From the NCBI RefSeq assembly GCF_004323635.1, contig NZ_CP036515.1, positions 806,001-870,000 of the forward strand: a stretch of 64,000 nucleotides of DNA, in the 5' to 3' direction. This document shows, piece after piece, positions 17,444-26,002 of the stretch (its first letter is position 1; every line of letters begins with the position of its first letter). The stretch is from Lichenihabitans psoromatis. Its GTDB lineage: Bacteria > Pseudomonadota > Alphaproteobacteria > Rhizobiales > Beijerinckiaceae. The position numbers were made by a program, and so were the translations under genes. The notes under the pieces are model-generated. The model ran no database searches. It was not told where the DNA came from and saw only the letters and a list, made by a program, of their open reading frames with translations.

Positions 17444-17482
17444 ATGGCAGCGCTGTCATATTTTTGATGACAGCGCTGCCAT
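17444..17482. promoter_or_regulatory. Paired LacI-type operators (perfect 16-bp inverted repeat)
   Basis: ATGGCAGCGCTGTCAT (17444-17459) and its exact reverse complement ATGACAGCGCTGCCAT (17467-17482) are separated by 7 bases. Each arm is itself a near-palindrome with the central CAGCGCTG that LacI-family dimers favour, so two dimer sites lie 23 bp apart, about two helical turns. The pair is 119 bp from the regulator start and 100 bp from ltnD. A transcript could also fold here, but the site is inside a divergent promoter. Confidence 0.75.
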
Positions 17483-17582
17483 GCCGTGCATTGATGGTGT
17501 GAGCGGGCCGCTAGAGCCTGTCGAGAGAGCGTGATCGCCCAGCGCGACACGCTCCGGGTCACGATCGCGGGGGACAATGCCG

Positions 17583-18506
17583 ATGAGCGGAACAGACGCG
17601 ATTGCCGTGATCGGCCTCGGCTCGATGGGCCTTGGAATCGGACTGTCGATCCTGAAGGCGTCCATGCCGGTCAGCGGCTTCGATCCCAATACGGACGCAC
17701 TCGGAAAATTTGCGGCCGCCGGCGGACGACCCGCGACAGATGCCGCGGATGCGGCACGGGATTCGGACATTGTGGTCGTCGTGGTCGTCAATGCGGCCCA
17801 GACCGAGACGGTTCTGTTCGGCGGCGGGGACCGCGAGGGCGCCGTTCACACGATGCGGCGAGGCGGTATCGTCATTTCATCGGCCACCATGGCGCCCGAG
17901 GATGCGCGCCGGCTTGGTCGGCGCTGCGCCGAAGCCGGCCTGCTTTACCTCGATGCGCCGATGAGTGGCGGCGTCGCACGCGCGGCAAACGGTGAGCTCA
18001 CGGTCATGGCCTCCGGCGCGCCGGACGCCTTCGCGCGAGCCGAACCGGTGCTTCAGGCTATCGCGAAAACCGTCTATCGCCTCGGCGACGAGCCCGGCAT
18101 CGGCGCGTCCTTCAAAATGGTCAATCAACTGCTGGCCGGGGTCCATATCGCGGCGGCTTGCGAGGCCATCACCTTTGCCAAGCGGCTGGGACTCGACCTC
18201 GATAAGGTCTTCGAAGTCATCACCGCCTCGGCTGGCAATTCCTGGATGTTCGAAAACCGCATCCCGCATGTGCTGTCCGGGGACTACAGCCCCGCCAGCG
18301 CGGTCGATATTTTTTCGAAGGATCTCGGCATCGTGGCCGATATGGGCCGCTCGGAGAAATTTCCGACGCCCCTGGCCGCCAACGCGCTGCAATTGTTTCT
18401 GATGACCTCGGCGGCCGGCATGGGGCGCGACGACGACGCGTCGGTGGCCCGAATGATCGCCAAGATGACCGGGCTCGACCTCCCCGGAATGACACCCACG
18501 ACCTGA
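17583..18506 (+). CDS. ltnD: L-threonate dehydrogenase (LtnD-like beta-hydroxyacid dehydrogenase)
   Basis: This 307-residue protein has the Rossmann motif AVIGLGSMGLGIGLSIL, the substrate motif DAPMSGGVARAANGELTVM and the catalytic-lysine helix FKMVNQLLAGVH of the 3-hydroxyisobutyrate dehydrogenase superfamily. Together with otnI, otnK and otnC downstream this fits LtnD, which oxidises L-threonate at C2 with NAD+ to 2-oxo-tetronate. I chose the ATG at 17583 because it sits eight bases after GGGGGACA; the ATG at 17577 would be too close. It is the first gene of the operon, next to the paired LacI sites. Confidence 0.85.
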   Translation: MSGTDAIAVIGLGSMGLGIGLSILKASMPVSGFDPNTDALGKFAAAGGRPATDAADAARDSDIVVVVVVNAAQTETVLFGGGDREGAVHTMRRGGIVISSATMAPEDARRLGRRCAEAGLLYLDAPMSGGVARAANGELTVMASGAPDAFARAEPVLQAIAKTVYRLGDEPGIGASFKMVNQLLAGVHIAAACEAITFAKRLGLDLDKVFEVITASAGNSWMFENRIPHVLSGDYSPASAVDIFSKDLGIVADMGRSEKFPTPLAANALQLFLMTSAAGMGRDDDASVARMIAKMTGLDLPGMTPTT

Positions 18507-18558
18507 TGCGGCAGACCGCCATCCACCAGAAAGGTGGAGGCTAGGGAGGAGAGACACC

Positions 18559-19557
18559 GTGCTCGAACGCCAAGCGACGGCCGTCCCGGTCGGCCCATCG
18601 CGCCTCAGCCTCGGCTGGACCGCCGTGCTAAAGGTGCGTGAATTGAACGTGCTGATGGCCCTCCTCCTGGTTGTGGCGCTCATCAGCTTCTCGACGCCCT
18701 ACTTCATGACGACCGACAACCTCATGGGCGTCTTCCGGTCGTTTTCGCTCATCGCCATCATGTCGATCGGCATGGTTATGGTCATCATCACGGGCGGCAT
18801 CGATCTGTCGGTCGGTTCGGTGATGGGGCTGTCGTCCCTCGTAACGGCGCTCGGCTTCCAGTCCGGCCTCCCGACGATCGTGTGCATCCTCGGCGGTTTG
18901 GTGACGGGCCTGCTGTTCGGCTTGTTCAACGGTGTGCTGATCACGGTCGTCCGGCTGCCGCCCTTCATCGCGACGCTCGGGTCGCTGAGCATCGGGCGCG
19001 GGCTGATGTACATCATCACGCATGGCGTACCGCTGACGCCGGATACTCCTGACATCTTCTCGCAGATTGGGCAGGGCTATGTCGGGCTGGTACCGATCCC
19101 GGTTGTCATCATGCTGGCCATGACGATCATCTTCTCGATCCTGATGCGGAAGACGCGGTTCGGACGGCACGTCTATGCCACGGGCGGGAACGAGTTGGCG
19201 GCGCGGCTCAGCGGCGTCAAGACGGCGCGCGTCAAGCTGCTGGTCTACATGCTGTCCGGCCTGATCGCTTCGATCGCCGGCGTCATCAGCTTCTCGCGTT
19301 ATCTGTCGGCCGAACCAGCCTCCGGCTTCGGCGCCGAACTCGACGTGATCGCGGCCGCCGCTATCGGAGGCGCGAGCCTGGCCGGCGGCGTCGGCAGCGT
19401 CGAAGGCGCGATCATCGGAGCGGCGCTCGCCGGCATCATCGCCAACGGCGTCGTGCTGATGAATATCGACACCTACGCCCAACAGGCCATCACCGGCGCC
19501 GTCATCCTGATCGCCGTGAGCCTCGACGTGTGGCGCAACAGAGCCAGAGGAGGCTAG
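18559..19557 (+). CDS. Sugar ABC transporter permease (RbsC type)
   Basis: This 332-residue inner-membrane protein has about ten helices and the BPD_transp_2 blocks GMVMVIITGGIDLSVGS and GRGLMYIITHG of ribose/galactose-type permeases, and a C-terminal GVVLMNIDTYAQQAITG. It begins at a GTG nine bases after GGGAGGAG. It lies 52 bp after ltnD and forms an importer with the binding protein at 19652 and the ATPase at 20663. The context indicates import of a four-carbon sugar acid, or of a precursor cleaved by the exported esterase. Confidence 0.92.
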   Translation: MLERQATAVPVGPSRLSLGWTAVLKVRELNVLMALLLVVALISFSTPYFMTTDNLMGVFRSFSLIAIMSIGMVMVIITGGIDLSVGSVMGLSSLVTALGFQSGLPTIVCILGGLVTGLLFGLFNGVLITVVRLPPFIATLGSLSIGRGLMYIITHGVPLTPDTPDIFSQIGQGYVGLVPIPVVIMLAMTIIFSILMRKTRFGRHVYATGGNELAARLSGVKTARVKLLVYMLSGLIASIAGVISFSRYLSAEPASGFGAELDVIAAAAIGGASLAGGVGSVEGAIIGAALAGIIANGVVLMNIDTYAQQAITGAVILIAVSLDVWRNRARGG

Positions 19558-19572
19558 GGCCGGGGGCAGCGG

Positions 19573-19592
19573 CACGACACGACACGACACGA
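19573..19592 (+). repeat. Four tandem copies of CACGA
   Basis: A perfect 5-bp unit repeated four times in the 94-bp gap between the permease gene and the binding-protein gene. It may be a slipped-strand mutable tract in the leader of the binding-protein message. Confidence 0.7.
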
Positions 19593-19651
19593 CAGATCCA
19601 GACAACAATCCAAAAACGTCAAAGACCACAACGGGAAAAAAGGAAACGATC

Positions 19652-20602
19652 ATGACCAAGGTTTTGAATATTTCGCTTTCACTTGCGGCTGTGTTGGCCA
19701 TCCTACCCATCTGTGGCGCGCCTGCCGCGTTCGCGAAGGACGCCAAGGACATCACGATCGCGGTCGTGCCGAAAGTGGCAGTGCCGTTCTTCGACGATTG
19801 CAACAAGGGCGCCAGTGAAGAATCCAAGGCCCTCGGGGTCAACTACCAGTGGGTCGTGCCGCAGAACACGCAAGGCTCGACGCAGGTCAAGATCCTCGAA
19901 GATCTGATGAGCAAGAAGGTCGACGGCATCGCGATCTCGGTCAACGAGCCGAAGTCGGTGGAAGCCGTCATCAAGAAGGCCGTCGCCAGCGGCATCAAGG
20001 TGCTGACCTTCGACAGCGACAGCGCCAAAAGCGCGCGCAGCATGTATATTGGCACCAACAATGAATCCGCCGGCGCGACGATGGGCGAGTCCATGGCCAA
20101 AGCGCTCGACGGCAAGGGCGAAGTCGCCATCGTGACGGGTCAATTGGGTGCCTCGAACCTGAACGAGCGCATCACGGGCATCAAGAAGGCGCTGGCCAAA
20201 TATCCCGACATCAAGATCGTGGCGACCGAGGGCACCGACGACGATCTCGCGAAGGCCGTGTCGGTCGATGAGGCGCTTCTTCGCGGGCACCCGGGCCTCA
20301 AGGGCATCTTCGGGGTCAGCCAGGTCGGCGGTCCCTCGGTCGCCAAGGTCATGGACACCAAGGAGTTCGGGTCCAAGAAGGGCACCGTGAAGGTCTTCGC
20401 CTTCGACGATCTCCCCGATACCGTGAAGGGCGTCAAGGACGGCTTCATTCAGGGCATCATGGTCCAGCGGCCCGTGACAATGGGCAAGCTCGCGGTCGAA
20501 AATCTCGTCAACCAAGTCAACGGCACCGAGAAGGATCCGGCCAACATTGACACCGGCGTGACCGTGGTCAATGCCGCGAACCTCGATGGCTACACCAAGT
20601 AG
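19652..20602 (+). CDS. Periplasmic sugar-acid-binding protein of the ABC importer
   Basis: This 316-residue protein starts with a signal peptide (residues 1 to about 28, ending PAAFAKDA). It then has the two-lobe Peripla_BP_4 fold of the ribose-binding (RbsB) type: TIAVVPKVAVPFFDDCNKGA, TQVKILEDLMSKKVDGIAI and a FDSDSAKSARSMYIGTNN hinge. It captures the substrate in the periplasm for the RbsC/RbsA-type partners. A strong GC hairpin with a short T-rich tail just after its stop may raise its message level over that of downstream genes, a common arrangement for binding proteins. Confidence 0.92.
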   Translation: MTKVLNISLSLAAVLAILPICGAPAAFAKDAKDITIAVVPKVAVPFFDDCNKGASEESKALGVNYQWVVPQNTQGSTQVKILEDLMSKKVDGIAISVNEPKSVEAVIKKAVASGIKVLTFDSDSAKSARSMYIGTNNESAGATMGESMAKALDGKGEVAIVTGQLGASNLNERITGIKKALAKYPDIKIVATEGTDDDLAKAVSVDEALLRGHPGLKGIFGVSQVGGPSVAKVMDTKEFGSKKGTVKVFAFDDLPDTVKGVKDGFIQGIMVQRPVTMGKLAVENLVNQVNGTEKDPANIDTGVTVVNAANLDGYTK

Positions 20603-20615
20603 CATCATCGGACCG

Positions 20616-20640
20616 GCCGGGGGTGCGCCCCCGGCTTTCT
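20616..20640 (+). terminator. Intra-operon hairpin after the binding-protein gene
   Basis: GCCGGGGG, loop TGCG, CCCCCGGC, then TTTCT, 13 bp after the stop at 20602. It is a perfect 8-bp GC stem, likely a partial terminator or an mRNA-stabilising element inside the operon. Confidence 0.6.
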
Positions 20641-20662
20641 CGGACCCGAGAAGTCAGCCTTC

Positions 20663-22165
20663 ATGCAACCTTTTCTCGAAATGCGCGACGTCTCGAAGAC
20701 CTTTCCGGGCGTGCGGGCGCTCGACAAGGTTGATCTCCAGGTGCGGCTCGGCGAAGTCCACGCCTTGGCGGGTGAGAATGGCGCGGGCAAGAGCACGCTG
20801 ATGAAGATCATGACCGGGGTCTACAAGGCCGACCCCGGCGGGACGATTTTGATCGAGGGCAAGCCCGTCGAGATCACCGATGCGGTGCATGCGCGCTCGC
20901 TCGGCATCAGCATCATCTACCAGGAGCTCTCCATGGTGGAGAACCTGACGGTCGCCGAGAACATCTTCCTGTCGCGCGAGCCGCTGCGCCGTAGCGGGTT
21001 CCTCGACAAGGAGCGTATGAATCGCGAAGCCCGAGCGGTGCTGGCGACGCTCGACATGGCCATTGCGCCGACGACGCCCGTCGCCGACCTCAGCATCGGT
21101 CAGAAGCAGATGATCGAGATCGCCAAGGCGATCTCCTATCGATCCAAGATCATCATCATGGACGAGCCGACCGCCTCGCTCAGCCACCACGAGGCCGTCA
21201 CGTTGATCGGGCTTATTCGCGCTTTGCGCCAACAGGGTATCGGGATCGTCTACATCACGCACCGGCTCGACGAAATCTTCGAGATCGCCGACCGTGTCAC
21301 GATCCTGCGCGACGGCAGTACGGTCGATTCCCTGCCGATCGCGGCCGTAACCCGCGACATCCTGGTCCGCAAGATGGTGGACCGGGAGTTAAGCCAACTC
21401 TACGGCATCCACTCGTCCTCGGCCACGTCGCAGGAATTGATCCGCGTCAGCGGCCTCACCCTGAAGGAGCCTCGCCCGCATCAGGCCAAGGTGAAGGACA
21501 TCGATTTCACCCTCCACAAAGGCGAGGTGTTGGGGTTCTTCGGTCTCATCGGGTCCGGCCGGACCGAGATCATGGAGATGATCTTCGGCATGCGGCCTTC
21601 GACCGGCCGCATCAGCATCGACGGGGCCGATGTCGCGATCAAAGAGCCGGCCGATGCGATCGCGCTCGGGATCGGCTTCGTCACGGAGGACCGTAAGGAG
21701 CAGGGGCTCGTGCTCGGGATGACGGTCCGCGAGAATTTCAGCCTGACCCATCTTGAGGCCTATTCGCCGTATTTCTTCGTCGACCGAACCCGCGAAACCG
21801 AGCGGTGCCGCGATTTCGTGACATCGCTCGGGATCAAGACGCCCTCGACCGAGCAGCGCGTCAACAATCTCAGCGGCGGTAACCAGCAAAAGATCGTGAT
21901 CGCCAAATGGGTGGCACGCTCGCCCAAGATTCTCATTGTCGACGAGCCGACGCGGGGCATCGACATCGGAGCCAAGGCCGAGGTTCATGCGTTGCTCGGA
22001 CGTCTCGCTCGCGACGGAATGGGCGTGATCGTGATCTCGTCCGATCTCCCCGAAGTGCTGGCCGTCAGCGATCGGGTCGTCGTGATCAAGGATGGGCGGG
22101 TCAGCCGCGTGGTCGAGCGGGCCGACGCCTCGCAGGAAAGCATCATGGAAGCGGCGACGGCTTGA
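20663..22165 (+). CDS. Sugar ABC transporter ATP-binding protein (RbsA/MglA type, double domain)
   Basis: This 500-residue protein has two fused ABC domains. The first has an intact Walker A (GENGAGKST), signature region ([16 protein letters not shown]) and Walker B ([10 protein letters not shown]). The second has a degenerate Walker A (GLIGSGRTE), then the signature [14 protein letters not shown] and the Walker B-like [16 protein letters not shown]. This asymmetry is normal for the ribose/galactose class. It powers the permease at 18559 from the cytoplasmic face. The gene ends 32 bp before the epimerase-like gene. Confidence 0.94.
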   Translation: MQPFLEMRDVSKTFPGVRALDKVDLQVRLGEVHALAGENGAGKSTLMKIMTGVYKADPGGTILIEGKPVEITDAVHARSLGISIIYQELSMVENLTVAENIFLSREPLRRSGFLDKERMNREARAVLATLDMAIAPTTPVADLSIGQKQMIEIAKAISYRSKIIIMDEPTASLSHHEAVTLIGLIRALRQQGIGIVYITHRLDEIFEIADRVTILRDGSTVDSLPIAAVTRDILVRKMVDRELSQLYGIHSSSATSQELIRVSGLTLKEPRPHQAKVKDIDFTLHKGEVLGFFGLIGSGRTEIMEMIFGMRPSTGRISIDGADVAIKEPADAIALGIGFVTEDRKEQGLVLGMTVRENFSLTHLEAYSPYFFVDRTRETERCRDFVTSLGIKTPSTEQRVNNLSGGNQQKIVIAKWVARSPKILIVDEPTRGIDIGAKAEVHALLGRLARDGMGVIVISSDLPEVLAVSDRVVVIKDGRVSRVVERADASQESIMEAATA

Positions 22166-22197
22166 GCCGCGCCGCCGACACAGACAGGGGAGCACAC

Positions 22198-23115
22198 ATG
22201 GCCAAAAATATCGTTTTCACCGGCGGCAGCGGCAAAGCCGGGCGGCACGTCGTCCAATATCTCGTCGAGCACGGCTACAACGTGCTGAATCTCGACACCA
22301 AGCCGCTCGACAATCCGAAGGTCAGAACCCTGATCACGGACATCACCGATTCCGGCCAGGTGTTCAATGCGCTGACCAGCACGCTCGAATTGCACGAATT
22401 CGCGCCCTCGCTGCGGGCCCCGAAGATCGACGCCGTCGTCCATTTCGCTGCGATCCCCCGCATCATGATCGTGCCCGACAACGAGGTGTTCCGCATCAAC
22501 ACGATGGGGACCTACGCGATCGTCGAGGCAGCCGAAAAGCTCGGCATTCGCAAGACCATCATCGCCTCGTCGGAAACGACCTACGGGCTCGTTTTCGCCA
22601 ATGAGCCGCGCGACCCGGCCTATTTCCCGCTCGATGAAGACTATCCGGTCAATCCGATGGACAGCTACGCTTTGTCCAAGATCTGCAACGAGCGGACCGC
22701 TCATGCCTTCCAGCAGCGCACCGGCTCCGACATCTATGCGATCCGCATCGGCAATGTGATCGAGCCGCATGAATATGCCAACTTCCCGGCCTTCTTCGCC
22801 GATCCCGCCTTCCGCAAACGCATCGCCTGGAGCTACATCGACGCGCGCGACCTCGGCGAGATTATCCGGCTCAGCATCGAGACGGATGGTCTTGGCTTCC
22901 AGATCTTCAACGCGGCGCAGAACGATTGTTCCTCCGACCTGCCGACCGCCGAACTGCTCAAGCGCTACTACCCCAACGTGCCGGTGAAGCGCCCCCTCGG
23001 TGAGTATGAATCGCTGATGTCGAACAAGAAGACCCGCGAGATGCTGGGCTTCGAAGAGCAACATAATTGGCGCAAATACGTGTCGGCCTCCGCCCTGCAA
23101 GGACGCCAGCCATGA
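22198..23115 (+). CDS. NAD-dependent epimerase/dehydratase-family dehydrogenase
   Basis: This 305-residue extended-SDR protein begins with a Rossmann motif ([18 protein letters not shown]) and carries the catalytic YALSK block ([16 protein letters not shown]) with an upstream Ser (ASSETTYGL). The ATG at 22198 follows AGGGGAGCAC. Extended SDRs of this kind include uronate and D-erythronate (DenD) dehydrogenases, so a role in oxidising a second sugar acid or aldose is plausible here; orthology to DenD is not evident by eye. It overlaps the next gene by ATGA, which ties their expression together. Confidence 0.8.
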   Translation: MAKNIVFTGGSGKAGRHVVQYLVEHGYNVLNLDTKPLDNPKVRTLITDITDSGQVFNALTSTLELHEFAPSLRAPKIDAVVHFAAIPRIMIVPDNEVFRINTMGTYAIVEAAEKLGIRKTIIASSETTYGLVFANEPRDPAYFPLDEDYPVNPMDSYALSKICNERTAHAFQQRTGSDIYAIRIGNVIEPHEYANFPAFFADPAFRKRIAWSYIDARDLGEIIRLSIETDGLGFQIFNAAQNDCSSDLPTAELLKRYYPNVPVKRPLGEYESLMSNKKTREMLGFEEQHNWRKYVSASALQGRQP

Positions 23116-24005
23116 AGGAGAAGATCGGGTTCATCGGCCTCGGCCTCATGGGGCACGGCATCGCCAAGAACATCATCGAGAAAGGATGGCCGCTCGCGGT
23201 CCTGGCGCATCGCAAGCGCGACGCGATCGACGACCTCAAGCAGCGCGGCGCAACCGAGGTGACCTCACCGCGCGCCTTGGCCGATGCCTGCGACGTGGTT
23301 CTGCTCTGCGTCACCGGCTCGCCGCAAGTCGAGGCCGTGATCGAGGGCGAGAACGGGCTGGCCTCTGCCGGTAAGCCGCTGCTGATCATCGATTGCTCGA
23401 CCGCCGAGCCGGCGTCCACGATCCGGCTCGCCGCGAGCCTCGCGCCGCGCGGCATTACGCTGATCGACGCGCCCCTGAGCAGGACGCCGAAAGACGCATG
23501 GGAGGGCACACTCGACGTGATGGTCGGGGGCGCAGACGATGCCGTCGCGCGGGCTCGGCCGATCCTGGAGGCCTTCGCGGGCCGCATCGTGCCGACCGGG
23601 CCGGTCGGCACCGGACATACGATGAAGCTGCTGAACAACTTCCTGTCGATGGGATACGCGGCGCTCTACTCCGAAGCGCTGATGATCGGCGCGAAGGCGG
23701 GACTGACCCCGCAGGTGTTCGACAGCGTCATCCAGAACGGGCGCATGGACTGCGCCTTCTATCAAACCTTCCGGCGCTACGTGATCGAGCGGGACCCGAA
23801 TGCCCACAAGTTCACCATCGCCAACGCCCATAAAGACGTGACCTATCTGGCCGGCTTCGCGCAGGCACTCGGGGTCGCCAATCCTGTGGGTGCGGCGGTG
23901 CGCAACAGCTTTGCGCTCGCGGTCGGCGCCGGCCACGGCGAAGATTATGTGCCGATGCTGTCGGACATCGTCGCGACAATGAACGGAACGTCACTGACAA
24001 AATGA
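23112..24005 (+). CDS. Second beta-hydroxyacid dehydrogenase (HIBADH/GarR family)
   Basis: This 297-residue enzyme has [15 protein letters not shown] at its N-terminus, [19 protein letters not shown] as the substrate loop and a lysine in [18 protein letters not shown]. It is paralogous to ltnD but clearly different, with a changed substrate loop (SRTPKDA instead of SGGVARA). It would reduce or oxidise a hydroxy acid such as tartronate semialdehyde/glycerate or another tetronate epimer. It is coupled to the preceding gene by ATGA. It is one of three dehydrogenases in the operon, one more than the simple L-threonate pathway needs. Confidence 0.85.
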   Translation: MKEKIGFIGLGLMGHGIAKNIIEKGWPLAVLAHRKRDAIDDLKQRGATEVTSPRALADACDVVLLCVTGSPQVEAVIEGENGLASAGKPLLIIDCSTAEPASTIRLAASLAPRGITLIDAPLSRTPKDAWEGTLDVMVGGADDAVARARPILEAFAGRIVPTGPVGTGHTMKLLNNFLSMGYAALYSEALMIGAKAGLTPQVFDSVIQNGRMDCAFYQTFRRYVIERDPNAHKFTIANAHKDVTYLAGFAQALGVANPVGAAVRNSFALAVGAGHGEDYVPMLSDIVATMNGTSLTK

Positions 24006-24060
24006 CGCCGGCCGGGCCGGCCATAAGGCCGTCACCGCGCACTCTCAGGGAGGATTATCG

Positions 24061-25119
24061 ATGATGTTATCACGAACGATCGCGGCCAGTTTGGCCGTTC
24101 TGGCAAGCTGCTCGGTGGCGGCGCGGGCAGATGATGCCGCGCTCGCTCCTCTGAAAGTTCCGGCCAAGACGCTGCAGATCCCGACGGCCGATATCAGCCC
24201 GGAGATGCAGAAGTTCATCGGCGCGCCGCTCAATCCGGGTTGGGATTTCCACCCCAAGACCGGTGAGGAATGGCGCGCGATGGCCGATAAGATCGCGGCC
24301 GGCGTCGTACCGGGCCTCCCCGCCATGGAGGCGCGCATGCACGTCAAGGTCGAGCCATCGACGATCGACGGCGTGCGCGTCTTTATCGTGACGCCGGACG
24401 AGATGCCGGCCGAGAACAAGGACAAGGTGATCGTCCACGTTCACGGCGGCTGCTACGTCTATTTTCCCGGCGCATCAGGCACCACGGAAGCCATCATGAT
24501 GGCCGGGTTCGGTCATTATAAGGTGATCGCTGTCGACTATCGCATGCCTCCCGAAGCCTATTTCCCAGCCGCGCTCGACGATGCGATGACGGTCTATAAA
24601 TCGGTGCTGAAGACCACCGATCCCAAGAACGTCGGCATCATCGGTACGTCGGCAGGCGGCGCGCTGACGCTCGAAATGGTCGTCAAGGCCAAGCAGGACA
24701 ATCTGCCGATGCCCGGCGCCATCGCACCCGGCACGCCGATGGCGGATGTGACCAAGACGGGCGATAGCTTCTACACGAACGAATTTGTCGACAATGTCCT
24801 GGTCTCACCGAACGGGTTTTGCGACGATGCCGCCGCCTTCTACGCCCATGGCCACGACATGAAGGATCCACTGCTCTCGCCCGTCAATGCCGACATGAGC
24901 GGCTTCCCGCCCGCGATCCTGACCACGGGGACGCGCGATCAGTTGCTCAGCAACACCGTGCGGGTCCATCGCAAGCTGCGCCGCGCCGGCGTCGAGGCGG
25001 ACCTCAACGTCTATGAGGGCGAGTCCCACGCGCAATATCAGTTCGACGACCGCGTGCCCGAGACCAAGGAAGCCTTCGGGGACATCACGGCCTTTTTCGG
25101 CAAGCATCTCGGACATTGA
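24061..25119 (+). CDS. Exported alpha/beta hydrolase (HSL-like esterase)
   Basis: This 352-residue protein has a signal peptide (residues 1 to about 23, SVAARADDA) and an HSL-type hydrolase fold: oxyanion motif VHVHGGCYVYFPG, nucleophile elbow IGTSAGGALTLEMV, an acid in TTGTRDQLL and a histidine in GESHAQYQF. GGGAGG precedes the ATG. An exported esterase embedded in a sugar-acid operon suggests that the substrate reaches the cell as an ester or lactone and is cleaved in the periplasm before uptake. That is inference; the closest known relatives have diverse or unknown substrates. Confidence 0.85.
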   Translation: MMLSRTIAASLAVLASCSVAARADDAALAPLKVPAKTLQIPTADISPEMQKFIGAPLNPGWDFHPKTGEEWRAMADKIAAGVVPGLPAMEARMHVKVEPSTIDGVRVFIVTPDEMPAENKDKVIVHVHGGCYVYFPGASGTTEAIMMAGFGHYKVIAVDYRMPPEAYFPAALDDAMTVYKSVLKTTDPKNVGIIGTSAGGALTLEMVVKAKQDNLPMPGAIAPGTPMADVTKTGDSFYTNEFVDNVLVSPNGFCDDAAAFYAHGHDMKDPLLSPVNADMSGFPPAILTTGTRDQLLSNTVRVHRKLRRAGVEADLNVYEGESHAQYQFDDRVPETKEAFGDITAFFGKHLGH

Positions 25120-25179
25120 CGAACGGCGGGTGCGCCGACTTTGGCGCGCCCGCGATATCTCTCATCTTCAGGGTGCCCC

Positions 25180-25974
25180 ATGCTGCGCTTCTCCGCCAAT
25201 CTCGGTTTTCTCTGGCCAGACCGGCCGTTGCTCGACCGGATCGACGCGGCGGCCCGGGCCGGTTTTAAGGCGATCGAGTTGCATTGGCCCTATGATGTGC
25301 CGGCGCGCGACGTGAAAGCCCGCTGCCTCGAGCACGGGCTGGTCTTGCTCGGCATCAACACGGTTCGAGGCAACGTCGCCGCGGGCGAGAACGGGCTCGG
25401 CGCACTTGCGGGTCGCGAAACCGAGTTCCAGGCCTCGGTGGATCAATCGATCGCCTATGTGGTCGAAGCGGGCGGCACCGCAATCCATTGCATGGCCGGG
25501 GTGGTCCCGCCGGACCAGCGCGCAGCGGCGCGCGACGTCTTCATCGCCAATCTGCGCGCTGCCTCCGCCAAAGCCGAGCCGCACGGCGTGACATTGCTGC
25601 TGGAGCCGCTCAATCCGCGCGATGCGCCCGGCTATTTCTATTCCACCGCCGCCGCGGGGGCCGCGATCATCGAGGCGACCGGCCGCGCCAACATCAAGCT
25701 GATGTTCGATTGCTATCATGTTGGGTCGAACGAGGGCGACGTGCTCGGCAATCTGGAGCGCTTCCTCCCGGTCATCGGTCATGTGCAGATCGCGGCGGTG
25801 CCAAGCCGGGCCGAACCCGACCTGGGCGATCTCGACTATCGCGACGTCTTCGCGGCCCTCAATCGCTTGCCTTATGCAGGGTGGACCGGCGCAGAATACA
25901 AGCCCGCCGCCGATACCGATGCGGGGTTGGGCTGGCCACAGGCACTCGGCGTCTCGCTCGGCCAGACCGCCTGA
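25180..25974 (+). CDS. otnI: 2-oxo-tetronate isomerase (OtnI, hydroxypyruvate isomerase family)
   Basis: This 264-residue TIM-barrel protein is related to hydroxypyruvate isomerase, with MLRFSANLGFLWPDRPLLDRI at the start, the metal-ligand segment LLLEPLNPRDAPGYF, the FDCYHVGSNEGD block and HVQIAAVPSRAEPDLGDLDY near the end. In the described pathway OtnI converts 2-oxo-tetronate to 3-oxo-tetronate. The ATG at 25180 begins the conserved sequence. It lies between the esterase gene and otnK. Confidence 0.88.
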   Translation: MLRFSANLGFLWPDRPLLDRIDAAARAGFKAIELHWPYDVPARDVKARCLEHGLVLLGINTVRGNVAAGENGLGALAGRETEFQASVDQSIAYVVEAGGTAIHCMAGVVPPDQRAAARDVFIANLRAASAKAEPHGVTLLLEPLNPRDAPGYFYSTAAAGAAIIEATGRANIKLMFDCYHVGSNEGDVLGNLERFLPVIGHVQIAAVPSRAEPDLGDLDYRDVFAALNRLPYAGWTGAEYKPAADTDAGLGWPQALGVSLGQTA

Positions 25975-26002
25975 GCATCGCACCTGATCGAGGAGATGAA
26001 CG

